This document shows positions 1 to 14,469 of a stretch of DNA of 64,000 bases, in pieces (positions within the stretch are counted from its first letter, which is position 1; each line of letters begins with the position of its first letter). The notes under the pieces were generated by a model. It was not told the DNA's origin. It worked only from the letters and a program-made list of their open reading frames with translations, and did no database searches. Position numbers and translations under genes: made by a program. Source of the stretch: Ichthyophthirius multifiliis (taxonomy: Eukaryota; Ciliophora; Oligohymenophorea; Hymenostomatida); the NCBI RefSeq assembly GCF_000220395.1, contig NW_004086336.1, forward strand, positions 79,072 to 143,071, read 5' to 3'.

Positions 1-1572
1 AGAATATTTAAAATTATAAATATATAAATATATAAATATATAAATATATAATTATAAATTTATTATTTTAAATTTTTTTTTATCATATATATATATTTAT
101 TTTTTATTATTATTTTTTAAATTATAATATCTATAAAATTTATTCATTTTTTTTTTAAATTTTTTTTTTAAAAATATATTTTTTTTTGAGTTATATGTCA
201 AGAATGTAATATTTTTTTTAGAATTATTTATATATATTTTATTAATAATAAACTATTTAAATTAAAATTATTTATTATAATTTTTATCAATAATCTATTT
301 AAATCTTTTATATTAAAATATATATTATATTAGATAGTTTTTAATTTAAGTATATATATATTTACATATTGCTTTACTTATAAAATATTTTTTGTGACAT
401 TTTTACTTATTCGTTAGTTAATCAAGATTACACAATTTCTATATTATATACGCTATGTAAATATTGTAATAAATTATAAACATTTAAATTTAATTATTAA
501 AACAAATATTTACAATTTTCTGTTTTATTATTTGGTTAATTATATTTGAAAATTATGAAATTGTAAATACTATTTTATGCTTATTAAGATTTGCTTCAAT
601 TTATTTTTTAATAGAAATTAAAATTTTATTTTAAAAATAAAAATAAAGGATAAAGTTACATTCATTTAAATCTAATTAAAAGAAACCTATATTTATAAAC
701 AATAGATCTACTAAGGAATCAATAAAATAAAATTCAAACAAATAAATTTATAAAAGCGAAATAAAATGGATTACGAATAAAAATTATTTTTTTAAAATAC
801 TAAATTAAAATTACAATTAATTATAAAGAGTTAAATAAAAAAATAAAATCTAAAAAATTATATTTTTTATTTATAAGTTTAATTATTATTATAATGATAA
901 TAAGAAAAATAATTAATGATGATAGATAAATTTAAGATTCTTATTTAAAAATAACTTAAAAATTGTTATTATTAATAAAGTCAAGTTATTCATTTCTTAC
1001 TTAAAATAATAGATATATAAACAAAAAATAATAAATATATAAAGATATTACAAGCAATATTAAAAATTTAGTTTATAAATGTAAATTTTATTTTATATAA
1101 AAAAAATCATAATTATAATAATAAATATTTATATATTATTTAATATATATAAATTATTATATAATTTTATTTTTTTCTAATTTAAAAATAGATTTAAATC
1201 AAATTTAAAACTATATATATTATTATATTGATTTTCTTTTATATAGTTTATCTATTATTTATTTAATTTTTAAAAATTATAATATAAATTTATTTAAATA
1301 TATTTTTATATCTAATTTTTATATTTATATTTTTATATATTTTATTAACATTTAATATTATTTTTTTTTATTAATATTTATTTTACATAAAAATATCTTT
1401 TTTTATAATTATTTTTATATATATATTTAAATATATATATTTTTTTTTTTTATTTTAATTTTATTATTATCTTTTTTTTATATATATATAATAGATATAA
1501 ATTTCTTAATAAAAATTTTATACTTAACTTTTTAAAATTTTTTTTTTTTTTTATATATTATTTATTTTTTTT
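1..1572. other. AT-rich intergenic sequence
   Basis: No gene is supported here. The start holds a short tandem of an 8-base TATAAATA-like unit (about 18-52), and the rest is mixed A/T tracts with TA microsatellites. A 44-codon ATG reading frame near 768 is almost all Q, L, K, I, N and F and looks like chance translation of AT-rich DNA. Confidence 0.6.
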
Positions 1573-2926
1573 TCATTATATTTATTTTTGCAATTTTTAT
1601 TTTTCTAAAGATTATTATTTTTCTTAATTTCTGATATTATCTTTTAAAATATTTTTTTTATTTACTATTGCTTTCTTAAGAATTTTCTTAGATCTATAAT
1701 AATTAATTTAATTCTTTATATATGTTTTAATCCTTATTTTCTTATTATTTTTGAATTTTCTAATAAATTTCTTCTTCTTAACTTTCGTTTTCTTCTTTTA
1801 TATCTGGAATATGTTAAATGTTTACTAAAACTATTATTATAGTTCTTATTGTATTTTAAATTGCTATTCTTATTAATTTTTCAAATATTCCATATCATCT
1901 TCTAATTAAGATTTTTTTTATTTATAAAATTCATTTTCTTGCTTTATTGTTTTATTTATTTTTTCAAATAATCAATAATTATAAGATTATTTGAATTTTT
2001 ATTTTATTTTTTCTTAAAGTTAATTTTCTATTTATTAATATTAAGTTTCTAAATTATTAAATTATTTAATTTATTTTTATATTTATTATTAATTTTTGCT
2101 TAAATTTCTTTTATTTTTAGTTTTTTACTTCTTAAAAGAATTTTTTCTTCTTTTAATTTTTGTATTTAGTTAATATAATATTAATAACTATTTTTTTAGC
2201 ATATGTATTAATTTTAATATAAAATTAATATTTATTTACTTTAAATTAGGATTATTTTAATAAAATTTTATTTTTTCGTTTTTTTATTTTAAAAATTATT
2301 ACATTTTAGCATTTTCGTTTAGCAATAGACTAATTTTATATTACAAACTCTGTGAAATTTCTTTAAATTTTTCATCTTATTTTAAAATTTTATCTTTTTC
2401 TCTTCCTAATTCTTAGTTTTTTATACAATTTATTATAAATTTTTATTTTAATTTAATATTTTTGCAAATTTTACTTCCAAAATAATATTTTTCGATTCTA
2501 ACTCTTTGTAAATGTGCATTTTCAAAAGGAAGACTATATTCTTAAAATTAAGCTTATATCTAATAAATTTTTTAACTTTGCAAATTTTTATTTAAGCTTA
2601 TTAGCTATTTTATTTTGTTTACCAAATCTTCAGTATAAGCATTTTAATTTACTAGCTATTAGTTTAGTTATTAATTTATAGATATTACTCTTTGGTCATT
2701 TTCTTTATTTTTTAAAAGATTTGGAGATACTAATATGGACATTTTGTACGTTAGTTATTAATTTATTTGTGCTTAAAGGAGATATATAACGATAACTTCC
2801 GTTAGTTACTACTTAACGAGGAGATGATAAGGGTGATTATGTTGAGTAAAATCTACATGGAAGAGTTTAATTTGATAAAAAGTTTGAACTTGGCTTTGCT
2901 TGGAATCTAAATTAATGTTGTCGCAT
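1573..2926 (-). CDS. Coiled-coil protein, function unknown
   Basis: Not recognised as a named family. The N-terminus (about 70 residues) is basic and Ser/Pro/Arg-rich with SPLSSPRQVVTNGSYRYIS. Most of the remainder is Gln/Glu/Lys/Leu-rich with heptad-like spacing, for example QLEDDMEYLKNQQEQQ, and ends KQKLQKQIQ at a TGA. Such proteins in ciliates are often cytoskeletal, basal-body or cortex scaffolds; that is inference from composition only. The frame drifts several times: after SISKSF it recovers if an A6 run is read as A5, and there are further breaks near 1973, 1810 and 1660. These lie in or near A/T tracts, so sequence error is likelier than a pseudogene, but true decay cannot be excluded. 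The start is the ATG at 2926, ahead of the conserved-looking basic segment. Confidence 0.55.
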
Positions 2927-3121
2927 TTTTTTATTAATAATAATGCTTATTATTTATAAAATTTTATTTATTGTTATTTTTTTAAAATTTTTAATTTTAA
3001 ACAAAAATAACAATATATTTTTTTTAATATTAAATATTACATATATAATATTATTATTATTATTTTTATTATGTTTATTTTAAATTATTTTTATATATTT
3101 AAAATATTTAAATAATTTTTT

Positions 3122-4906
3122 TCATTTTTAATTTTTTTTTTTTTTTAATTTTGCTGCTTTTTTCTTTAATTCATTTACTTTTTCTAATTTTGTTTCTTAT
3201 GTTTTTTTCATAATATTATATAATTTCTAATTTTTTCTAGTCATGATTTATTTAGCTAATTCATGTTATTCCTTTTCTTCTTTCTTTTTTTTCAAAGTTT
3301 TTTTTTTAATGCTTTTTAATGATCATATTCATTTTCTTCTTCAGATTAATCAACTTCGACTTAAACTTCTTATATTTCACTATCTTATTCTTTACTTTCT
3401 TCTTTATCTTCACTAATTTCTTAATCTTCGTCTTCTTCATCATCTTCATCATTGGAACCTAATTATTAACTATTGACGATAGTTTTTTGATTCGGTTCAA
3501 AATCTTCTTCTTCTTCATCATCATCATCGTCATTTTTAACTTAAATATCATTATCTTCATCTTCTTCTTAAACTTCTATACCTTTTAATTTTTCAATATC
3601 TTTTTATCTTTAAGGTTTATATTCAGTATCATTATATTCCACAAAAGGCGATAAATGAGAAGGTAAACTCTATATTTGATTTAAGAAACAAAATATAATA
3701 ATATTTTATTACTTTTCCAGGTCCATATTCAGCTACAGGTAATAAAACTGCATTATTAACAGAATCATATATCCATTAAGGTTAGACATATTCCCTATTT
3801 TTTAAAAATTTCAAAAACTTAGGATTTCTATCAGTAATGAAATGAGTAATTTAAGGATCATCTTAAGTAATAGGAAAGCTTTCGCAACCACTCCATGAAA
3901 CTTTACCTCCAAAAGCCAAAATAACGAACTCTAAGGATAATCTAGGTACTTCTGTAGATAAGAAAAATACACAATTAGTAAAAAGGTCTTTTTTATCGTT
4001 TGAATTTCCATTTTATAAGATTTAAATGTTGTCGTCTTTTGCGAATTTATCGTCTATTTAATATTTAAGATTTTCTTATTCCACTTATTCGAGTGTTTAT
4101 TGGGAATCTTTTGTTTCCAAAACAAAAGATGAGTAAGAAAAATAAGATTAGTCTTCAATACTTTAATTAATAGTTATTGGATATTTAATTCCTAAATTAC
4201 TAAATAATTTAAAATTAACAAATTTAACCAAAATTTCGTAAAATTCCAAAAAAGTAAGCATCACTTTATAATCTACTTCAACAGGTAATTCAGCTGGGAG
4301 TTAAAAAGGTTAAATCCAAGTGATTTTTTGACCTTCTATTTATGCTTAATAATATATGCCTTTTATTGATACAAATACTTTTTCTAAACTTCGGCTTTTT
4401 ATTATATATAAATTGAATTCTCGTTATAATCTTATACATTTTTCGACTATATTTCTTTTTACTCCTAAAGATTTATGGGCTGCGAAACATGAAAATAAGC
4501 TTATCAAACATAAAGGATCATCTAAATCTCTTAATGCATCTATAAACGTAGGATATCTTTCTTTTATTAAATGATTTAATGTATATGTGGGTTTGTCTTT
4601 TAACAATTTCTTTACTCTCATTTCATCTTTTCTAGCTTTTAATTTCTATAATTTCTTTGCCCATGCCTTTTATTCACGGAACTTCTATAATATCTTCTCA
4701 TGCATTATATAGTTTATATCTTTCTTGTGATAATAGGTCTTTCCAGTCTTAAATAATTTTTTTGGAGGCTCACGGGGATATACACCTTTCAATATACATA
4801 GACGACGGAAGTCTTTCAATGATATTTATAGCTTTTTTATGGATTTGGCTCTAGATATGTATTTTGTAGCTTCACCAACGGTGTTTTTCATGGTTTTTTT
4901 TACCAT
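3122..4906 (-). CDS. PES1: Pescadillo homologue (ribosome biogenesis, BRCT domain)
   Basis: Pescadillo is the nucleolar PeBoW/Nop7 factor needed for 27S/32S pre-rRNA processing and 60S maturation. The N-terminal pescadillo domain is plain: [47 protein letters not shown] and [22 protein letters not shown] domain follows at about residues 305-400 ([39 protein letters not shown]). One 43-base intron lies at 3670-3712. After it comes a long Asp/Glu tract, then a basic coiled tail with QIMTRKNQKLYNIM, matching the family's usual acidic-then-basic end. The frame meets TGA just after an A10 run near 3299-3308; reading the run as A11 restores the tail to the TGA at 3122. About 580 residues, normal for the family. 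Confidence 0.93.
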
Positions 4907-5812
4907 TTTTTTTGTAGAGATTTTATTTTTTATTAGTTTTTGTTTTGGTTTCTTTATAAATTTAGTTTTATGTTTTTAATAAAATATTTGTTATTTATTT
5001 TTAATTTTAACTTATTAATTTTAACTTCTGTTTTATTTATTTACTTTTGTTTTGTTTTGTTTTTAAAATAATATAAATTTTTATTCTTATGAATATTTTA
5101 TTTTATTTATTTTTTAAAATACATATTGCAAATAAAAATATTGTGTTAATTTAATAATTGAATATGTTTTTAATAGATATAAAATTTAAATTTATAATAA
5201 TTAATTTTTATTTAAATATTTATAAGTTTTATATTAAAATTAAAAAATATTTTATCATATGTTAAAAAAAAAAATATTTAAACATAATAAAATCTATATT
5301 ATTATTTTTATATAATATTTTACTAATTAAAACTCCTATTTTTTAAAAAAGTATTTATCAAAAATACATATTATTTTTTTAATAAAACACTTTTATATAA
5401 GAAACGAATGTTTTTATTTAAAAATCAATTAAAAAGTTATTAATGTTATTAAATTCTATTTAAATATAATTTAATAACAATTTTAAAATTTCCTTGCTAT
5501 CATAATAATTATAAAAAATATATTTTATAATTATAAGTTAAAATAGTTAGTTTATATATTAAATTTAAAAAATTTCTTTAATTTTTTTAAAAATTAATTT
5601 GTATTTTATGATAATTTTAATATTATTTAAAAATAATAGAATTCCTTTGAATTCAATAATTGATAATAATAAATATAAAATAGGAAAAAAAAGTGTGTAA
5701 AAATAAAAATTTATCAATATTTTTATATAATTTCAGTAAAATTAATGTAAAATCTATAAATAAATATTAATTCCTAAAACTGAAATTAAAAATATATCAA
5801 ATTTTTTATGTA

Positions 5813-5844
<32 letters not shown>

Positions 5845-6016
5845 TTTATTTTTAAAAAAAACATATATTAATATAGTTTTGGTATATTTTTTTTTAATTT
5901 TAATATTATTTAAACAAATCGTTCATACTAATATTATTATTATAAATATTAAAAAAATAAAAAGAAATAATACAATAAATACAAAAATTTTAATTAAAAA
6001 AATATACATTCATTTA
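4907..6016. other. AT-rich intergenic sequence between divergent genes
   Basis: This stretch separates Pescadillo (-) from the DUSP gene (+) and should hold both promoters. I see only A/T tracts and a TA microsatellite at about 5819-5844. No conserved reading frame or RNA structure is evident. Confidence 0.6.
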
Positions 6017-7700
6017 ATGAATAATTAAGAATTATAGAATTGGGCTTTAAACTTTTTAAATGATCATTAATCATAAGAAGAATACCTATTCTATGTTTTA
6101 CCTATTTAATGGTAAAACTTTTAATATATTTTTTAAAAGAAAAATATTAATTTTTATTTTATATCTTTTCATTTATTTTATTCAAAAAAAAATTGCTTTT
6201 TATAAACATTTACATTTATTATAATATTTTTAAATAAATATTAATTAGGTGGCATGATTTCCAAACATTTGTATTATTAGCTTCAGAAGGTTATATTGAA
6301 TAAAATTAAATAGATAATTACGATAACAGTTAATTAATGTAAAAAAAAAAAACTATTTAATTTTACAAAAAAAATAACAAATATTATAAGTATTGACACT
6401 TTAACAATTGAATAAACTGAATAAAGAAATTAATTATTTTATTAAATGCTAGAAAATTAAAAACATTAAATAATTGAAAAAAAAGAATATTTCAAATTAA
6501 ATAGCGAGCTAAAAATAAATTAAGATTTTATTATTATAGGATCACACTAATTTAAATAAATTTCTAGTTATATTTAAGGAGGTCTTTTTTATTTTTATAC
6601 AAAAATGTTTAAAATAATTTATTTTGATAAAAAACAATTATTTTACTTATTATATTTCTTTTTCCCTTAATTTTAATTATATATTTTTATTATAATATTC
6701 TATTGTATAAATTATATATATTAATAAAAGGCCCAAACATAAGACTATTTACGAATTAATTTGACGAATAAAATAAAAATATAGATTAAAAATTAATAAT
6801 TAAAAGTAGTGATATTGAAGATAATTAAATAAAGCCAAATTAATACATAGATTTAAATATAACATAACTAGGATTTTAAATAAAAATAGGGGTTAAATCA
6901 TATGTAGAAGTAGGTTATTATCCTAAACAATTTCCAATAAAAAAGATATTAAAATTGATATCTCCAATTTAAACTGACTTTAATAAAATGACATTAATTT
7001 TGAATAATAAATATCATCAAAATCAAATTTAATTTTAATATTTAGATGAGAAAATAACAATTTAAAATTTAAATATTATCGAAAATAGTTTTCTTTTGTT
7101 TAGTGATGAATTTAATAATTAAGAAAGTATTTTAAATTTAAATCAAATAACATAAGATTTTATGGAATTAGAAGAAACTAAAAGAGATGAGGATTTGAAT
7201 AAAACTTTAGGCACAGCAGGCTTTTCAACTATAGATACAAATATTTAATATAATTCAATTGATTTATTAAATATCACACAAAATTATAAATAAGAATTTG
7301 CATTTTTTAAAGGCATAAAAAAAATATATTTATTTATAAAATTTTTAATTAATTTTTTTTATATAAAAATAACAGATAACGATTAATAATAAATACAAGA
7401 ATTTAAAGATTTTTTCAAACTAGCTTATAAGCAAAATAATAAAATAAGTTTTATTCCATATAAAACTAATAAAATTTAAAAAATTTAAGAGATATTTGCT
7501 TCGATTTATAATAAATTATTGAAGGTCAAAATTGTTTCAAAGTTAAAAAAAATTCAAATATTATTGATATGTAGTAACTTTAAGAATAAAAAATTACAGA
7601 TTTTAATTAAAATAATAATTAATTGAATGATAATTAAACTAATACTTCTACTTCTAGTACTCAGTCAGAAAATTCAGAATTCTCAGAAAAAATTATTTGA
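6017..7700 (+). CDS. DUSP-domain protein lacking a USP protease domain
   Basis: The first half matches the DUSP fold found at the front of some ubiquitin-specific proteases. Visible pieces are EEYLFYVLPIQW, WHDFQTFVLLA, GYIEQNQIDN (family PGPIDN) and the closing DFIIIG...ISSYIQGGPNIRLF (family VP..W..L..WYGGGP). At least three A/T-rich introns split it (around 6110-6247, 6339-6390 and 6583-6730). The second half (IDLNITQLGFQIKIGVKSY, then an acidic stretch with LEETKRDEDLNKTLGTAGF) might be a ubiquitin-like or adaptor region; this is a guess. The end is Ser/Thr-rich (TNTSTSSTQSENSEFSEKII). There is no Cys box or His box, so it is not a deubiquitinase by itself. One homopolymer frame slip seems to lie near 7470-7490. 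ATG 6017 is the first ATG in frame with the DUSP pieces. Confidence 0.65.
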
Positions 7701-8200
7701 AGTGTTAAAGTACTAAAAAAAACATTTTAAACTAAATTTAATTATAAATAATATTATATAAATATATAACTAAAACATAAACATGTTTAAATAATAAATA
7801 TTTTTATATATAAAAGTAAAATACATTTTATAGTTTGAATATTTAATACTTTATAATTATTATTTTTTTATATTTATTTTGCTATTTCTAAATATTTTTA
7901 ATAATTTTAAACTAAAAATCTATATTAATATATTGAAATTACAAATAATTTAATTTTATCGATATTTAGATATATTTTTTAATATAACATTGAATATACC
8001 AAAAAAAAAAAAATCGTAATTTTGAAATAATAAAATATTAAAAATGAAATTATTAATGAATTTAAATATTACTATTTATAAATTATTTTTTAAATTTTAC
8101 ATTTAATTTAATTTTTTTATATTTTCCAAAAACCTATAAAAATAAATAGTTTTTACATAAAGATAAATAAAACAATAATATGATTTTGTAATTTTATTCA
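7701..8200. other. AT-rich intergenic sequence between convergent genes
   Basis: Between the 3' ends of the DUSP gene (+) and the AGC kinase (-). Only A/T tracts are seen; it presumably holds both polyadenylation regions. Confidence 0.6.
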
Positions 8201-10268
<2,068 letters not shown>

Positions 10269-10548
10269 TATTTATATATTAATTAAAAGGTATTTTAATA
10301 AATATTTAAAAAATTAATATATTTTTTTCTATTTGTGAGTATTATTTTTGATTTTTTTATGATTAACTTTATATTTATATATATATATATAATGGGCTAT
10401 AAAGATTGAATAATAATTTTGAAATTGTAAAATCATATAAAATTGTTGTTTCTTATCAGATATTATTTTTTTAATTAAATTTTATAAATTAATACTATAT
10501 TTATATTTTATTTTATTTTATTTTGTTTTATATGTATATATTTTTTTT

Positions 10549-12250
10549 TCATTCATTATTTATAATTTCAAAAATAAATGGCATTTCTCTATTTTATTAA
10601 TTATCTTTTTTTTATATAAATTAAAAATAAATAAATTTTAGAATACTTAATAATCCAGAATTCAAATCTTGTATATATTTGTTATATTTTTTTATTTAAA
10701 AAAAAATTCCATTGTTTTAAATAATTTTGCAATTTTAATTTTTTTAAAATTAAAAAAATTCAAACTATTTTAACTATTCATTCTCTAAATATAAAAGAGC
10801 ATCATTTTGATTTAATTTAATGTTTTATATATTTGGAAACATATTTTAATAATTAAAATAATTATTCTCTTCTGAGAAAGTCAACTATTTAATATAAAAA
10901 ACCTTTTCGTTTTCATAATTTTGATCTTATTTAAAATTAAAAGATTATTTTTTATATTTTAAATTAATTTTATTTTTATATTCATCAAGTAGTTAATTAT
11001 ATTGCTTTGTATTATATTTATCCATTATTTTAAAACGTTCCATTAGTCTAAAAAATAAATATCCAGTCATTAATGCATCATAACCAGCTTCGTGACTTAA
11101 ATTATATTATTCTTGATCACTTAAAATATACATTGGAAATAAATCTTATTAGATTTATATATTTAATTTAGTGTTTTTATTTTTATAAAAGCAATCAAAT
11201 GCCTTTGATAATGAATATTAAATAGATTAATCTATTTTTTAGTCTTTTTAACGATTTAATATTAAACGAGTATCATAAAATTCAGTAAAATAATTAATAA
11301 ATTTTTTCTTAAAATCTATTTATTATTCAGGTAGTTTGTCTATAAATTTGTCATAAAGCTTTTTTTTTAAGATTTTTTTTTATTTTTTTTTCTAAATATT
11401 ATTACTTATAAAATATCTATAAATCCATTATGAAATATTAAAGGAATTTAATGTTATGAAATTAAATCAATTATATATCTAAGGTTATAGTTATCAAGCA
11501 AATCTTGATTTTTATAAAAATGGTTATTTTATTTTATTTTGTTGTAAGTTTAATTGAATAATTTTTTTTATTCTAATTGTTTATCATATTCAAGGCTAGT
11601 ATATTATACACCTATTTTTATATAAATTATTAATAAGTTTTTATTTTTTGTACTATTATAATAGAACTGTTTAAAATCTAGTTAATTTTAAGATAAAAAA
11701 CTGAAAGCTTATCCCTTTCGAATTTAGAAAAAAAAAAGTTAGGTTTTTTTCTTAATATAAATATAAAATAAAGATATAATTTTACATCATACATAATGTT
11801 ATTATCATTATTTTCCATAAGTTCATATTGACTAATGTATATATTAAATGGAAATGCTTCGATTCTATAACATAAATAATATTATGTAAATTAATAAATT
11901 ATTCAAGCATAAAAAGAAATGTAAAATACTTTTCATTATTGTGAATCTAAAAACAACATAATCCAAGTTAAATTGGTTAAAAGTCTTTTATATTTTCTTT
12001 AGTTGCAAAATATCTTTATTATATCTTTTTTTATAATAAATTTATTTTTAATATATATTTTAATCAAAATAATAATAGATTGATATTTATAAATTTAAAT
12101 TATATTTACTGTATCATATTTATTATAAATTAAGTCATAATGCCTATAAAGACCAGTAAACTCAAAATCTATACTTATATAATTTGATTTTTTTATGCAT
12201 TATATTATAAAAGGCAACTATTTAGAATAATTAAATTTATTAATTAACAT
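10549..12250 (-). CDS. PARN-like poly(A)-specific ribonuclease (CAF1 family, DEDD)
   Basis: The protein would remove poly(A) tails or trim 3' ends of RNA as a DEDD exonuclease. The first motif YISIDFEFTGL carries the catalytic Asp and Glu. It is followed, after an intron, by DFQPIQLGLCCF, matching the family's IQLGLC strand. Further on are IPLIFHNGFIDILQ (second Asp; PARN has PLVGHNMLMDL), FTEFYDTRLIL (PARN DTKLMA) and SHEAGYDALMTGYLFFRLM (PARN HEAGFDAYITG, final His and Asp). All four catalytic acids are therefore in place. The C-terminal 110 residues are Asn/Gln-rich with a short strand IKLNQNDALLYLENEQ that could be the RRM-like part of PARN. Several introns interrupt it, and the exons near 11680-11760 are uncertain. 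PNLDC1 or TOE1 are alternative relatives. The start ATG is 38 bases upstream of the first motif. Confidence 0.82.
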
Positions 12251-12492
12251 TTTTTGTTTTTAATAGAATTTTTTTTTATAATTTAACAATAAATTAAAAA
12301 TATTTTAAATTAGATTTTTTATAAAAAGATTTTTATATATTAAAATTTAAATCTAGATGATTTATTTAAAGAAATATTTTCATAAAAAATATGTAATAAA
12401 ACAATCTTTATTTAAAATTAAACTGTTTTTATAAATATCTTTTCTTTATTTTATAAAAAAAAAACAAATAAATAATATAAAAAATAATCGTA

Positions 12493-14469
12493 TCATTCAC
12501 GCAATTCAGACATAGGAATTTATATTAAACATCCAGATACAATATTTGTTTTTTCTTTTTCTGATAAAATAACCTTAAAAGTGTCAGAAATTCCATTTTT
12601 ATCAATATTAAGGATTTATACAACAATAGGGACACTAACATAAGGCATAAGAAACGGAATTTAATTAGCACATTTAATTATTTTATAAATTTTTTTATCA
12701 TATAAATAGTTTATATAAATATTATAAATACAATTATCTCCTAAATTTTCTATTATAAGTTCAATTTTAAATACTGGTCCTAAACCTTTAATATTTGCTT
12801 AAATTCTAATATTTATTTCTCCGTTTTTTATAAGGTTATTATTATTAGATTCTTCTAGTAAACTAAGATAAGTTTATGCTGTTTTCAATCTCATCTTCAT
12901 TATGTCTTTTTGAAAACTTTTATGGATTTAGGTATAATTTTCACGATGTCTTAATGTATTTTCTATAAAAAGTTTAGTTTTTTTAGGAACACTCAAAGGT
13001 ATTTCATCTTCTTTTATTTTGTTGTTTTATTATTAACTTATAAAGTTCTTTTTTTATTTATTATAATTAAGAATTATTTTATTTTACTTAAATGTTAAAA
13101 TTTCTTTATAATATACGAATATCAAGACCTTTATTTTTCAAAATCATTACTAACATTCCTTCTTCTCTTCCAAAAGGACCAAATTTCATAGCACTTATTA
13201 TACCCTTTTTTTTTGTTTTTTTTATATTTTTTTAATTTTAGTTACATCTAATTTTAATATATGGATAAGTTATTTTTATATATATAATCTAAGTTCAGCA
13301 TTATCTAGACCTACTAAAATGCCCTTTTTTTAGAATTTTAATAACATGTAATATATAATATGTCACTTATGTCTATTTTGATTATCCAAATACTAAAGGT
13401 TCAATACAAACAATATCAGAATTGGTTTTTAAAGAAAATTATTTTAATCCTTTATTATTATAACATTAGAGAACTTCATTCATAGTTGCTACATAAATAT
13501 CATTCCCTAATAAAACTGTTTGAACTGCTTTAGAAGTTAATTAAATTTAATATTTTTCATATTCTCCGTTTTTTATAAATTATATTTTATTATTTCTTGT
13601 TGTTAAAATAATTCTATATTCACCTTAATAAGTTCCTATTGTAATAATAGATATAGGCACGTCAGTTAATTGTAACTTTTTTATAAAAAAAATATATATA
13701 AATATAAATATATTTATACTTATGTTTATATTTTCATTCCATTCGTTTCCATTATATAAAGCATTTTATTTTCTGTGCCAATAATTAAGTTTTGGGCAGA
13801 AAATTCAGATATTAATGAATTATATAAGGTTCCTAAACATGTAGTAGTATCAGGTATACTATATTATGAATTCTCAAATTTTTATTACAATATAAGTTCA
13901 TATTGTTTTTATGGTTTTGATTAATATAGAACTTCTAAAGTTAAATATGTGAGATCTTATTGCTATTGTTCTTTTAATTGATTCCATTTTTCAATCATTT
14001 TGGTTATAGCTTCTTTTTTTCCATCAAATAATTACCATATTTCTTTTTCTTTTTGACTCATTTCAATGTTTGGTAATGTAAATCTAAATATTCTTTACAT
14101 ATTTTAATGAAAGTAAACATGATTATTTGCAGCTAAAGCTAATATTGGTTGTGCTTTTTATATTATAAATATAAAATTTAATATTAAAATATTTATTATT
14201 TTTTTACGCAATTATTACTATTCAGGATAATAATATGCTAGTGCTATTGGAGTATCCTGTAAACTTAACTTCTAATCAATATTAATACCTTTGTAAGATA
14301 ATAGGCGGTTGTCTTAATCTGCTATTATTAGTCTACTTTCCCCGTCTCCTGTTAATTAAGTTAACGCAATACATGATTGCAAAACATTTATTTATGATAC
14401 TGGATCTCGATAGCCAATTAACCAAGGACTTTATTTATCTTAAACTAAAAGATTTGTTTTTTAAGACAT
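12493..14469 (-). CDS. BBS1: BBS1, BBSome subunit
   Basis: BBS1 is the BBSome subunit that joins the coat to ARL6/BBS3 and membrane cargo for ciliary trafficking. The N-terminal beta-propeller is clear: SPWLIGYRDPVSQINVLQSC, TQLTGDGESRLIIADQDNRL and, after an intron, ILALAANNHVYFHQNMQRI and FRFTLPNIEMSQKEKEIW. NLIIGTENKMLYIMETNGM matches the conserved CLVLGTENKELLVLD. The C-terminal part has VPKKTKLFIENTLRHRENY, MKMRLKTAQTYLSLLEES, IKGLGPVFKIELIIENLGD and the gamma-adaptin-ear-like end that stops at SELRE. The overall length (about 600 residues after removing introns) equals that of animal BBS1. The start ATG at 14469 gives a short polar leader like that of other BBS1 proteins. LZTFL1, which controls BBSome entry into cilia, is encoded 42 kb away at 56927. 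Confidence 0.92.

Noticed and set aside
4356-4574. Plus-strand reading frame of 72 codons.
   Set aside because: Antisense shadow of Pescadillo exon 1, which is conserved on the minus strand.
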